Source of the DNA: Canna indica
Taxonomy: Eukaryota; Streptophyta; Magnoliopsida; Zingiberales; Cannaceae
Assembly (NCBI GenBank): GCA_034359265.1
Contig: CP136890.1
Location: 27,632,501-27,696,500, forward strand
Length of the DNA: 64,000 nt
Direction of reading: 5' to 3'
This document shows, in pieces, positions 1 through 11,291 of this stretch; the first letter of the stretch is position 1, and the number at the start of each line of letters is the position of its first letter. Both the position numbers and the translations under genes were made by a program. Under the pieces are notes generated by a model, which saw only the letters and a list, made by a program, of their open reading frames with translations, was not told where the DNA came from and ran no database searches.

Positions 1-382
1 CAAGACTAATCAAAATCAAATAATAATCTCCTATAATATTGGAAAAGGTGAGATTCCTATAAAACAATCTTTGATCTAAAATCTAATACTGCCATTGCGT
101 CCAGAGCACGAAAATATATAATTTTGGTATCACCCAAACTTCAACCAAGGTCTCTAAGCACACCTAAATAATTTAGTTCTATTTTTCATTAATAATTTAA
201 TCATTTTTAATAAAAATAGAATTTTCTTTTCTTTTCCTTTTTTTCTACAACCACCTCTCTCTCTCTTCTAATCATTCAATCATATCAACTCTGAATAAAT
301 CAATATACATCAAGACTAGTCAAAATCAAATAATAATCTCCTATAATATTGGAAAAGGTTAGATTCCTATAAAAATAGAATA
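1..382. repeat. 72-bp direct repeat, period 310 bp
   Basis: Bases 1-72 recur almost unchanged at 311-382; both contain CAAGACTA, CTCCTATAATATTGGAAAAGG and AGATTCCTATAAAA. The sequence between them is AT- and pyrimidine-rich. This looks like a tandem duplication cut by the left edge of the window. No coding potential is visible from here to about 700. Confidence 0.7.
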
Positions 383-715
383 TTTTCTTTTTCTTTTTTT
401 TCTACAACCCCGGTAATGCTACAATCTCATTTTAATCTTCTCATATCTCTAATTAAATTCATCACTCAAGCCAATCCTTTCCTTTTCCTATCCAAATGCA
501 ACCACCTAGAGGAGGTGTTTATCCCCAACCCCAAATAATCATTCTTGATTCCAAACCGAGAAAATGACGGAAAGAAATGACGGAAGACAAAGGAGATATA
601 AGAATTATCATACCCATGTTTAACAATAGATCATCCTAAAACGCATGTCTCCGATCTCCGATCTCTTCTCACACCTCTATGACGACTACAAGAAACTTCT
701 CCCCTAAAACATTAT

Positions 716-1460
716 GGCCCGTTTGGCATTTTGTATAAGTCTCATGTATAATATTATCACAATACTATACAACATTTGGACAATCAACTTAAATGAGGCA
801 TTATTAAATGGATTAGAAATAATACATCAAACGGTATATTAATAATACACTATGAGACTCATCATTAGAATGTATTAGAAAAATAGCAATTTTCCAAAAT
901 CGAATTTTGGGAAGTAGAATTTTTTGAATTCAAATTTTGGAGTTGAAAATTCTCAAATTCGGAAAGTAATATTTCAAATACTCATTTTACCCCAGCCAAA
1001 GTTTATTAGAGACTTTGGACGAAAATTACAAAACAATATATAATTTTTTTAAAAAAAATTAATTTATGAAATATTTTTAATGATAAAAAAGATATGTTAA
1101 TTTTTTTTCAAACTTTCTAATGCATTAGAGACTTTTGTATAAAGTCTATAAACCTAAATTTAAATTAAAAATTGCAAAATATTTTAATGAAAAATATTTT
1201 TTTTGAACCGCAATACCTCTTTTGTATTATAAAAAGTTTATTTTTATTAATTAAAATACTAATGATTTAAAATTTATTTCATTAATTAAAATACTAAGTA
1301 GTTATACACGCTCATTATAAGCTATATAATAATAGTATTAAAAAACTACATGCATCAAATACTATATAATAATAATATAATACAAGCTAGTACTATACAT
1401 GTTAGCTAATGCAAACTAGTAATATGCATGCTACTACTATACAATTTACCAAACGTGCCC
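716..1460. mobile_element. MITE-like element with inverted ends
   Basis: The left end reads GGCCCGTTTGGCATTTTGTA. The right end, read on the other strand, begins GGGCACGTTTGGTAAATTGT, giving imperfect terminal inverted repeats of about 20 bp around a non-coding AT-rich core. GGCCCGTTTGG-type ends are common in plant non-autonomous DNA transposons. I could not define a clean target duplication, so the superfamily is left open. Confidence 0.5.
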
Positions 1461-1693
1461 AAGTTAAGCTAGGTTTTAATCTAATCGATCTAGGAATTTT
1501 ATAAAAAAAAGCCCCTCAAATACATAATGTTACACAAACACCCCACAATCCTATAAAAATTCTGAAAATTATAGAAAATCCACACATAAAAATAATTACT
1601 CATTTTTTCCAAGTATAACAACCGCTGCTGACAAGATGTACAGAAAAGCCACAATGACAGCATTAACTTGATATGTTATAATAACCAATAGGG

Positions 1694-3184
1694 TTAATTA
1701 ATGTATCTAACCCAAACTAAGACACATTTCATAAATTTAGCCTGATCTTTAATTTGTATCAATTATATTTTGAATTATCAAATTGATATCAATTCTAGCC
1801 CGACGTCAAATGCCCGTCAATGCAACCGTTAGGTGTTGACGTGGCATCTAACTTAGTAAATTAATTTTTTTTTTTATTATCACTTGTGCCACGTCAGCAT
1901 GTAATAAAAATATTATAATATTATATAAATAGGAAAATTAATGTATCTATCCCAAACTTTGGTCATTGTAACAAATCTATCCCAAACTTTGGGATTGACA
2001 ATAATTAGAATCATTGAAAACAAATGTTTTTTAAAAAATATATCAAAACTCTCACTTTATCCGATAATTTCGTATCTGATTTCACCAAATTCTTTTTTCT
2101 TTAAAAAAAATACACGAAAAACATTTTAACACCACGAAGAATTCCACGTCTAATTTTACCAAAATTAATTTATAGTCGTTATATATAAATTTTATTTCAG
2201 ATTTTGTATTTTTTAAAAATAAAAATTTGTAGTAAAATAAAGAAATTTTATGAAGAAAATTAAATACAATATAAATAATGTTAAATATATAAAAAGACTA
2301 TCAGTAAAATATATTGATTTAGTTCAAATTTTTAGATTTTTTTTCCCTAAAATACTATAATCGAATTGAATAAAAAATTTAATAAAAAACTTAAAAAATC
2401 AAATTTAAAATGCCAAATTTTGTTAGACACTAAATAAAATTTAATCATAATATTAAATATTTAATAGATAATAATATAAGCAAAACGGTCTTGGTTTGAT
2501 TAAAATTTTTGATTTTTTTTATAAAATGCAATATCCGAATTGAATAAAAAAATAAAAAATAAAATTTTGGTAAATAATAATACTATATAGAAAGTTATCG
2601 GTTTAATGCAATAATATAATTAAATAAAAATTAATAAGAAAATTAAATTTTGAATCAAAATTATAAAAATACAATTTTAATATATAATTATAAAATTATT
2701 TTCAAAATTTTAAATATTTAATAAATAATAAGAATATATGATATTTTTTTTTATAAATGTAATAGTAATGTAATTCACTAGGAAGAAATGTAATTCAATT
2801 AATTGTAATGTAATCTAAATTTTAGTTCAATTTTAAATGAGATAATTATTGTCAATCCCAAAGTTTAGGATAGATTAGGGAGAAACATTAAAGGTTACGA
2901 TAGATTTATTACGGGCCAAAGTTTAAGATAAATACATTAATTTTTTTATTTATATAATATTATAATATTTTTTATTACATACTGATGTGGCACAAGTGAT
3001 AATAAAAAAAATATTTTTTAATTTGTTGAGTCAGATACCACGTCAACACCTAACGGTTGTATTGACGGACATTTGATGTTGAGCTAGAATTGATATCAAT
3101 TTAATAATTTAGGATGTAATTGATACAAATTAAAGATTATGCTAGATAAAATGATCATAATTCGAACTAGATAAGTTAATTAAT
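1694..3184. mobile_element. Long-inverted-repeat DNA element (MULE/foldback-like)
   Basis: Bases from about 1703 to 2010 match, on the opposite strand, about 2845 to 3175. The paired blocks are CTTTAATTTGTATCAATT, the segment with CAACCGTTAGGTGTTGACGT, and ATCCCAAACTTTGGGATTGAC. Arms of roughly 300 bp flank a non-coding AT-rich centre. TTAATTAAT is found at both edges (1694-1702 and 3176-3184) and could be a 9-bp target duplication, as Mutator-like elements make. That word is nearly palindromic, so it could also belong to the inverted repeat. No transposase is visible; the element is non-autonomous. Confidence 0.7.
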
Positions 3185-3378
3185 GGTTTGAAAATTCCTA
3201 GCATTGACAGCTAAAAGGAATGATAAGTCAATAATGGCTGCTAAACAATGAACTAATTAAACACAGCGGTATAGAAGACTTGTAATTGACCTGCAGCATC
3301 TTCAACACCGTAGTCTTCATTCTTCAATCGTCTCCGCTCAGACGAAGCAAAGTTAGCCTTTCTTTTCTCTTTCTGCAG

Positions 3379-3793
3379 GTAATTGTTTTTCCGCATTATT
3401 TGATATATAGCATTTACAATGTATACACCACCATCCTACCTTTCAAATTAAAATGACTTTTCTATTCTATTTATGAATTCATTCATTCATATTATTCTTC
3501 TAACAAATTAAAACTTTTCTTTCCATACTATATATACTTTTAGCAAACTCATGACCTCGAACACTCAAAATATGGAGTTATATGATCCAATTCCATCTCA
3601 TGACCTTCGTTTTGCATTAATAGAAATTTCACCTCTAGCTAGACTTGTAATTTTAGATGCTGCTCACATATCATTACATATTTTTCAATAGGTTGCTAAG
3701 ATTAGTGCTAATGAACTCAATGAAATAAGATATATATTGTCCTTTTCTATCAGTTTTATCTAAAACATGTTAATCAATATATTTTGTCCACAG
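3379..3793 (+). other. Probable 5'UTR intron of the NLR gene
   Basis: A pyrimidine-rich leader ends in CTGCAG followed by GTAATTG at 3379. A pyrimidine-containing acceptor, TTTTGTCCACAG, ends at 3793, 26 bp before the NLR start codon. A leader intron just upstream of the ATG is common in plant NLR genes. This is inferred from splice-site shape only; no transcript evidence was available. Confidence 0.5.
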
Positions 3794-3819
3794 AAAATCC
3801 AAGTAATTCAAGAAGAAAA

Positions 3820-6561
3820 ATGGAGGGTTACCTAGCTTTTGTTGCGGGAAAGATTGGCTCTGCACTCCTTGACGAAGCGACAACAGGTGCAACGTCGCTC
3901 TTACGAGATGAAGTGTCATTGCTCAGAAAAATTAGTGTATCAATGGAGAGACTAAAGAACGAACTTGATCTTATGCACGCTTCTATGGATGATTGGGATA
4001 AAGGAAAACACAACAAGACTGAGGAAGCTTGGCTGAAAAGAATGAGAGATATAGCACATAAAGCAGAAGATGTCATTGATGAGTACACATATCTCATAAC
4101 TGAGCAATCTCGGTCCGGCTTCATTCGCAGGGCCATCGTGAGATACACTAACATCGGAACCTGGCATCGTATAGCAGAACGGTTGAAAGAAATAGAAGAT
4201 GATCTAGACCATGCATCTAAGATGAAGGAACGATATGATATCAAGAAACTTTATTCTCGGCAAGGTAGTAGCTTGATCAGATATGTCAACCAAAGAGAGT
4301 TGATTAATCCAGCAGTGGAAGAAGATGAAATTGTAGGGATGAAAGAAGAAAGGAAGGCATTGATCGAATGGCTGACAGATGAAGCACCGAAACGCAAGAT
4401 AATAACAGTCTGGGGCATGGGAGGTTTAGGTAAGACTACAATTGTACATGGTGCTTACGAAAGTGGAGAAATTGAGAAGCACTTTGACCACAAAGTTTGG
4501 GTCTCAGTTTCTCAATCTTTTCAATGCATAGATCTTCTGAGAAGAATCCTTAAAGAACTCTTGGGGAAAGAGGGATCAAAAGATATTGAGAGTTTCGGTC
4601 CTGATAGCATAGTGGAAAAGATTCAAGGCATTTTACAAGACAAAATGTTCTTGGTCGTTCTGGATGATGTTTGGGATCCAAAGGCATTTTTCGACCTGCA
4701 AAGTACTTTCCGTAATGGCAAACTTGGAAGTAAAATAGTAATTACTACTCGCATTCGCGAGGTAGCTAATTTAGTAGCAGATGAGCATTGCCGAATGGAG
4801 CTTCGTACTCTTACTGAGAATGAGTCGTGGGCTCTTTTCTGTAGCAGGGCATTTTGGAAAGATGATGACAAGAGATGTCATAATCAAGAAATTGAGGAAT
4901 GGGGGCGAAAGATTGTTGGCAAGTGTGGCGACTTACCACTGGCCATCGTGTCCATAGCTAGATTGATGTCACTGAGAAGCCAAACCATTGAAGAATGGGA
5001 GAATGTTCATAATAAACTAATCTGGGAGTTCAACTGCAACCCTGCATTAGATGGAGTGAAGCATATTCTGAATGTAAGCTATCATGACCTACCTGGATAT
5101 TTAAAAAATTGCTTCTTGTATTGTAGCATTTTCCCAGAGGATTATGTGATAAGGAGAAATAGGTTAGTAAATCTTTGGATAGCTGAAGGATTTGTAGAAG
5201 CTCGTGGAGCTCAAACAATGGAACAAGTTGCAGAGGATTACCTCAACGAGCTCATCCATCGGTGCATGCTTCAGATTGATGATTGGAGCATAACTGGAAA
5301 AGTGGAAACTTGTCGGATGCATGACCTTGTGCGTGAATTAACTGTGACCGTAGCAACAAGTGAAAAGTTCAGCATGGTAGTAACAGAACCACAATCAACA
5401 AATTCATTCAATGATGCTCGAAGGATGTCCATTCAAAACTTTCCTGTGGAGATTAGAGTGGATCTCTCTCGTATTCACTCCTTGCTTGTGTTTGGTTCTG
5501 TTGGATCACCATCGAGCTTATTGTCATCCAAAGCAAGACACCTCAGGGTCTTAGATCTGGAACGAGCAAATATCAGCAGTGTGCCCAATGAAGTTGGATA
5601 CCTATTCAATCTGCATTATCTGAGTCTAAGATGGACGAAGATTAATCGACTTCCCAACTCAGTTAGAAGGCTTCGTAATCTACAAAGCTTAGACATTAGA
5701 AGAACTGAATTGTCGAGTTTACCCAAAGGCATCAGCAAGTTGAAGAACTTACGACACTTGTGTACCAGTAATAGTTATAATTGGTTTTCCAATTTAAATG
5801 CTCCAAGAGGCCTGTGGAATCTTACATGCTTGCAGACACTTCAGATATCTGCAAACAAGGAGTTGGTGGAGAGACTCGGAAAATTGTCCCAGCTCAGAAA
5901 GCTTGAAATAAAAGTTGGAGCAGCCTACTGCCCACAATTATTCGCCTCGTTATTGCAGATGCCTTTCCTCAGCAGATTATCGATACGTTCCAATGACATG
6001 AATGAAGAACTGATGATTCAGTTTAAAGAATTTAGTTGTGTGTTCAAGAATCTTGAGAAGCTTCGTTTGCATTTCTCGATTAATGCAAAGATGTCAGACT
6101 TGGTCGGCTTACTAGGAGACAAGCTTCGGAAGTTGTCATTGGGTCGCTGTCAACTCAAGGATGATCCACTTCCGGTGCTCTCCAGGCTATCCAACCTCAT
6201 TATGCTCAAACTTGTCGATGATGCATATAGTGGGAAACAACTGTGCTTTGGTGTTGGGTGGTTCCCCAATCTGAAAGTGCTAAGGTTAGCGGATTTGCCA
6301 AATCTTAATGAGATAAAAATGGAGCAGGGATCCATGGGGAACTTGCAAATTTTAGTATTAACGCAACTGCCAAACTTAAAGCAAGTTCCTGAAGGCATTG
6401 AATTTCAAACAACAGTTAAGGAACTACGTTTGTGGAAGTGCACCGGGGAGTTGGTGGAAATGATAAAAGGGGGGCAGAAACATAAGGTCGACCACATCCC
6501 ATACATCAGAAACCGCATACTCATAGATGATGTGGAATTGGTTATTGAAGTTATTAGGTAG
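3820..6561 (+). CDS. CC-NB-LRR (RPM1-type) disease resistance protein
   Basis: An uninterrupted 913-aa frame encodes an intracellular immune receptor of the coiled-coil NLR class. Counting from the ATG at 3820, the Rx-type coiled coil carries EDVID at residues 83-87. The NB-ARC domain has the P-loop GMGGLGKTT at 199-207, kinase-2 LVVLDDVWD at 278-286, a GDLPL form of the GLPL motif at 370-374, the CFLYCSIFPED motif, and MHD at 500-502. Leucine-rich repeats run from about 575 to the C-terminus. The frame is open further upstream, but only from a TTG that lies in the predicted leader intron, so the ATG is preferred. All nucleotide-binding motifs are intact and there are no stops, so the gene is probably functional. 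In this family ADP/ATP exchange at NB-ARC switches the receptor on; the pathogen effector or guardee cannot be told from sequence. It sits alone among transposons rather than in a visible NLR cluster. Confidence 0.95.
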   Translation: MEGYLAFVAGKIGSALLDEATTGATSLLRDEVSLLRKISVSMERLKNELDLMHASMDDWDKGKHNKTEEAWLKRMRDIAHKAEDVIDEYTYLITEQSRSGFIRRAIVRYTNIGTWHRIAERLKEIEDDLDHASKMKERYDIKKLYSRQGSSLIRYVNQRELINPAVEEDEIVGMKEERKALIEWLTDEAPKRKIITVWGMGGLGKTTIVHGAYESGEIEKHFDHKVWVSVSQSFQCIDLLRRILKELLGKEGSKDIESFGPDSIVEKIQGILQDKMFLVVLDDVWDPKAFFDLQSTFRNGKLGSKIVITTRIREVANLVADEHCRMELRTLTENESWALFCSRAFWKDDDKRCHNQEIEEWGRKIVGKCGDLPLAIVSIARLMSLRSQTIEEWENVHNKLIWEFNCNPALDGVKHILNVSYHDLPGYLKNCFLYCSIFPEDYVIRRNRLVNLWIAEGFVEARGAQTMEQVAEDYLNELIHRCMLQIDDWSITGKVETCRMHDLVRELTVTVATSEKFSMVVTEPQSTNSFNDARRMSIQNFPVEIRVDLSRIHSLLVFGSVGSPSSLLSSKARHLRVLDLERANISSVPNEVGYLFNLHYLSLRWTKINRLPNSVRRLRNLQSLDIRRTELSSLPKGISKLKNLRHLCTSNSYNWFSNLNAPRGLWNLTCLQTLQISANKELVERLGKLSQLRKLEIKVGAAYCPQLFASLLQMPFLSRLSIRSNDMNEELMIQFKEFSCVFKNLEKLRLHFSINAKMSDLVGLLGDKLRKLSLGRCQLKDDPLPVLSRLSNLIMLKLVDDAYSGKQLCFGVGWFPNLKVLRLADLPNLNEIKMEQGSMGNLQILVLTQLPNLKQVPEGIEFQTTVKELRLWKCTGELVEMIKGGQKHKVDHIPYIRNRILIDDVELVIEVIR

Positions 6562-6670
6562 TTGACAGGTATGTAATTAAGTTAATTAGTTCTTTATTCC
6601 ACTCTCTGCCTTCATTTGGTTTTTACTGTTTTTACTAGTTGGAATTTCATTAGGTTTTTATTGTTTTAGA
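6562..6670 (+). other. 3' flank of the NLR gene
   Basis: Short AT-rich sequence between the NLR stop codon and the first gypsy LTR copy. CAGGTATGTAA just after the stop could be the donor of a 3'UTR intron, but no acceptor was assigned. Nothing else is seen. Confidence 0.3.
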
Positions 6671-7976
6671 AGCGCGTTAGCATGTGAAGCTAATGCCCCA
6701 CCCATCGAGTTGATATTGGGTTGAGATATTCGTCGGTGAGCCACGCCGATGACTAACCCAAGTGGCACTGGTTGGAGGGCATTTTCCAACTGAGTATTTA
6801 CGGCACTGAGACTAAAGGGTCTTCCTAGCTCAATGAGCTTGAGGCGGGGAGTTTACTAGGGTGGTCAGCCTAGCAAGCGATTTGGATAAGGAGAAAGCTG
6901 CTTACTAGGGACCGTTTGGTACGTTGGTGTATCACTTCGGATGTGGCATGCTTGCTATGTTCAAATGGTATTGAGTCACATTCCCATCTTTTTGATGTGT
7001 GCCCTTACACATGCTTGGGTTGGAGAATCTTCCTCTCATTGCTGAGAATGCAGTTCGTCTCTCTTCCTTCGCTCAGTACTGATGATTTGTTGACTTCCAA
7101 TTATCGTCGGATGAAACTCAAGATCATATGGAGTAGGTTTGTCTGGTACGAACGTAATAGGAGAGCTTTCCAGCAAAAGAACTCTTCTGCCCAGAGTCTC
7201 GCTGCCTCTACTGCAAGCTTCTTCAACCTATGTTCGGCTTAATTCATGTTGCGGGGAGCTTGCTTTTTGGTTGTGCTGCCCTATTGTATTTTACTTGTTT
7301 TCCTAGTTTCTAACTGTGTTTTCACTTCCGCTCTCTATCTGTAACCTTTCATTACTCTTGAATGGAAACAAAATTCTTTGATCAAAAAAAAAAGCCTAGC
7401 AAGCGATTTACGAGTTGTATTCTAAGATGGTTGAGGATACCTTATTTGGGCCTAGTAGGGCCGGAGAGTGCGCAGCTGCACACGAGATGAATCATTAGAT
7501 CCTCACATGCTATATATCAGCTCTTTGATGGATATTAAATTGTTTCACTGCATTTACATATGGATTGGCTTGGTAGTGGTTGAAACAGCCACTCACTGAG
7601 TTCTATGAACTCACCGCTCTTTTGGTGTTATTTTGCAGATCCCGATCATTAAGGTATGGCGCGACTGGTGGCGGCAGGCTCTAGTGGCGGGTCTCGTGAA
7701 GCTACATGGTGTAGTGAGTCGGAGTTTGAGTCTTGTGTTTACTTTAAGCATGTTGAACCTATGTGGCATCGTTTCATTGAACCTATTGTTATGTTTTATC
7801 TTAAAGGTTTGGATTAGTATTTGAACCCTGGGTATTTATATGATTGGAGTCTTTTGAGTTAAGATTGTTCATGAGTTGTCTACTCCTTCATGTGCTTGGT
7901 TCAATTGTTTGGGTTAGGCTTTGGGGTGCTTGTCTGTACTCTAGCCAGTCATGTGACCCATTTTTGGGGCATAACA
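6671..7976 (+). mobile_element. Gypsy-like LTR fragment, copy 1 (interrupted by a LINE)
   Basis: The segment from AAGCGCGTTAGCATGTGAAG to TTTTTGGGGCATAACA matches 12635-12695 plus 20667-21392 along its whole length, apart from the LINE insertion. The end, GGGGCATAACA followed by a degenerate TTGGCATCA, resembles the LTR/primer-binding junction of plant Ty3/gypsy elements. The 5' part of the LTR is missing. This uninterrupted copy shows what the copia insertion site at 12695/20667 looked like before insertion. Confidence 0.7.
6867..7409 (+). mobile_element. 5'-truncated LINE (L1-type) 3' end with 17-bp TSD
   Basis: A 509-bp insert (6884-7392) is flanked by perfect 17-bp copies of AGCCTAGCAAGCGATTT at 6867-6883 and 7393-7409. 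It ends in TTGATC plus an A-run, the hallmark of target-primed reverse transcription. The frame starts upstream of the ATG at 6916 (KLLTRDRLVRWC) and runs to 7242. It encodes the zinc-binding tail of a LINE reverse transcriptase, with CLLC, then SHSHLFDVCPYT, then WYERNRRAFQ. Everything upstream of the zf-RVT domain is lost, so the copy was dead on arrival. The flanking LTR copy elsewhere lacks the insert, confirming the boundaries. Confidence 0.93.
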
Positions 7977-8074
7977 AATTGGCATCAATTATTTCTTTCT
8001 GTTTGTAATCCCGTGAATTATTCTATTGATATGGTGACATGTTGATTCAAAAAAACATAAAATAATATATATAT

Positions 8075-8195
8075 GTCATGTTCTCTTTGTTGCCACATCA
8101 GCATCGATCTCCACCTGTCACACCGAGTGTCACGACACCCACACATTATAAACCGCCAATGGCATCTTCATCCATGACATTAGCATTTACAACAA
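8075..8195 (+). pseudogene. Subtilase fragment, degraded copy 1
   Basis: Translation gives a decayed HTECHDTHTL then TANGIFIHDIS, matching the region around the catalytic histidine of plant subtilisin-like proteases (consensus GHGTHT). It is a shorter, mutated copy of the fragment at 21470. It ends at TTTACAACAA, where the sequence jumps to a segment that in copy 2 lies about 1.5 kb further on. It is too short and damaged to be functional. Confidence 0.7.
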
Positions 8196-8356
8196 TTTTT
8201 CTCTAATAGCACATTACAACAAGGTTTTCTCCCTTGATCGAAGAGTGCTTTGCATCTCAAGTACAAGGAGCAAACTAAAGCTATGACTAAGTATCTATGC
8301 CAACACTTGTCAAGTACAAAATAATTTGCAATCAAGAGAAAACAAAAGAAAAAGTT
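8191..8356. repeat. Repeat segment shared with 23136-23295
   Basis: The stretch from TTTTTCTCTAATAGCACATT to AGAAAACAAAAGAAAAAGT matches 23136-23295 with few changes. In copy 2 the same stretch is separated from the subtilase fragment by a reversed copia gag fragment. Copy 1 therefore looks like a deletion derivative, or the state before that insertion. No coding sense was seen. Confidence 0.65.
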
Positions 8357-10460
8357 ATATTAAGTTATTGATTTCTAAGGATGAATCAACACTTGTCAAG
8401 GATGATTTCTAAATATCTTTACCATAAAAAAAAAAAAAAAAATTAATTACTCTCTAAAAAATAAATATATTTTGAGCATATGCGTACAATTTTATAAAAG
8501 CATTATTAATGTATTGAACTCAAATTTTGTTCTTTTAAGAACACGTTGATTCTAGATTTACTTCTTATTAACATTTAATTTTTTATGATTATAATTTTAC
8601 ACTATTTTTATATATTTTTCTTTATTTATTCTTAGAACTCGTTATCTTTTTTATTCTGATAATTACAAATTAACTAAATTATTGTTGAAAATATTTTCTA
8701 ATGCAAAAAAATTATTTTATATTAACTTTATATTTTTGAAATATCATTTTTTTATTTATTTTTGAATAAAAAATATATAGTATAAGATGTCTTATTTTAA
8801 TTTAATTATCTACACTTATTCCATTTTAATTGATATAGTTTACTCTATATTTGTGTTATTTGATATTTATTCTTAAAATTTATTACTTTTATATGAGTTT
8901 TAAAATTCATAACAAAAAAAGTAGTTTCAATTAAATTATAATTTTAAATAATAATTATCATACCTAAATAATTAAGACTAATAATAAATATCAAATATTT
9001 CTTTTTAAATTAAGATAATGATGATATCAACTAAGTAATATATATTTTAAAAATATTAGATAAAAAAATATTTTAATTTGGTACTGAAACAATTGTTTAC
9101 AATTGAATTTTTAGACAATAATATTTTAAAATTTTAATGATAATTATTTACTATATATTTGGATCTTTGTTTTAGATATCCTGAAAATTACTATTTTATT
9201 ATTTTTAATTACATATTTGGTCATTGATTTTAATTTTATAATTTACTCCTGTTAAATAATATCTAAACAAAAATATCAATTAAATATTATAATATAATTA
9301 TTATTAATTAATAAGTGAATAGGTTAGTTATACTATTAAAGATGAATATGTGTAATTGAAAAAAAAAATTGAATAAAAAATAATTCAATTACCAATTTAA
9401 ACATAAAAAATTAATTACAATTGAGTTATAATTTATTTTTTACATTTTATGCAATGAGTTTTAATTTATTGTTTACATTTTATGAATATATTAGTGTGTT
9501 TGTGAATTTAAGCAATAAACAAAGGAATCATATTTAAAAAGATATATTTTTATTTTTTTATTTTTACAATTATATAAATTATATTAAACTAATATTTATT
9601 ATTTTATCTACATTTATAAATTTTTATATATGTGAGATTTATTATTACTCTTAATTATTTGAGTATGAATATTATTATTGAAAAGTATAAATTAGTTTAA
9701 AATAATTTCGATAACAATTTTACAATTTAATTATATACATATATAATTGTGCAACACACGTGGTGTATATATATTCAAACAAAATATTATAAAATTAATA
9801 TATTTATATTGTATAAATTTATTTGATTATTTATGATTATTAAAATAAAATTATATTTATATATATTTGTGCAACGTGCGGGTTCTCGACTAGTTATATA
9901 TAGCATCTTTGCTCGATAAGCTTTAATTTTTTTGTGTATAAATGATGAGCTATTAAGAGATGAGACAGATGAATGATCTTTAATTCCTATATTTTCTTTA
10001 ACATAGCACCTTCACATTTTATATTAGTTAAACTAATGTTATTTATTTGTTTTTTAAAAACATGTTCTTTATTATTATTATTTTTGTCGATAGATAGCGA
10101 AATTCATTTCTAAAATGAAGCATAATTACAGTACAACCAAGTATTACAGTGGATAAACATCCAATATCACTTCCACAAATGGAAGGATGAACAATCAACA
10201 TTACAATCATGTAAAATATGCATTTCAGCGACTATGCTGGGGTTTGAATTTCAAATCTACTAAGTAGCACGGGATGTTACTACCACTTGTGCTACAAATG
10301 GATTCTCAAAAACATGTTCTTTATTTGTTTATTGGCTTATTAGTTATATATATTCTCAATTTTGACAAAATTTTCAATTATAGCTAATTCTTTGATTGAT
10401 CAAATTGTATACATTTTTTTTTCAATTGTACGTGAAATACCCGCCAAATTTAATAAGTAT
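8357..10460. other. AT-rich gene-free stretch
   Basis: Very AT-rich sequence with long A and T runs and no sustained open frame. A GTGCAACGTGCGGGTTCTCG block followed by ACTAGT near 9870-9895 hints at a repeat terminus. No element could be delimited with confidence. Confidence 0.6.
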
Positions 10461-11291
10461 TTTTTTTGTGTATCAGTTTCAACGGAAGGACGATTGTGGC
10501 CCGCAATGGTGCGTGCGGAGTTGATTGTTGTAGGGCATGGCTTGAGGTGAGACCCTTGCGCATTGGAAATCTCTTTAATTTTGAGTTAATTTATGTGTTA
10601 AGTCCGAGTTGGGTTCGAGAGTCCGAGATCGCAATCGGGGCTTGAATCGGACTAGTATTGATCAAGTTGGGTCAACTTAAGTGAATAGGGGCATAACGAT
10701 AATTTGTGATTTAAAAAATAAAAAAATAAAAAGCAAATCTCGGACCGTAAGGAGCCGCACACATCCTTAGGTGGCGATAGGGAGAGAGGGAGTTTGGTGG
10801 AGATTGGTCGGGAATCGGAGGCTTCGTCGAAAATTGTTTCGTCGCGAGGCTTCAACGACATTATCCTTTCCCTTAAATCCGGTTTTAGGTGAGTGGTTTT
10901 CTCCAAATCCCTATTTCTAGGATTAGGGGTTGTCGATCCTTGTAAAAGGGATCGAGTGATGTTTCTTTTCCGCGATTGGTTTTATATACTTGCTTATCTT
11001 CCGAGTTTGTATTGTGTATAGAAAATTTTGTGGTTCTTGGAGTTTAGGGTGGGCGGCAGCCCTAGGGCATGCCCTTAAACCTTGGGGTTGGCCGGCCCTA
11101 GTGCTGGAAGCAAGATAATGTGGAAAAATACGATTGGGATTTTTTCTATAGATTAAATTTTGAATTTTTCTCTTGTTCGAAGCATGCTAGAATTCAAGGT
11201 AAAAATCTGAGAATTTTGGACCTAGGGTGAGCCGAATAACCCTTAAATTGTAGGGTAACCATGGTACTATTGTATGTAGGAATATATCTAG

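Noticed and set aside
3784..3819. Upstream extension of the NLR frame from TTG
   Set aside because: TTG is not a normal plant start, and the region spans a likely 3' splice site (CCACAG at 3793); the first ATG at 3820 begins the conserved coiled-coil domain.
9860..9900. Possible Helitron 3' end (GC-rich block then CTAGT)
   Set aside because: The hairpin is poor and no matching TC-type 5' end or other copy was seen in the window.
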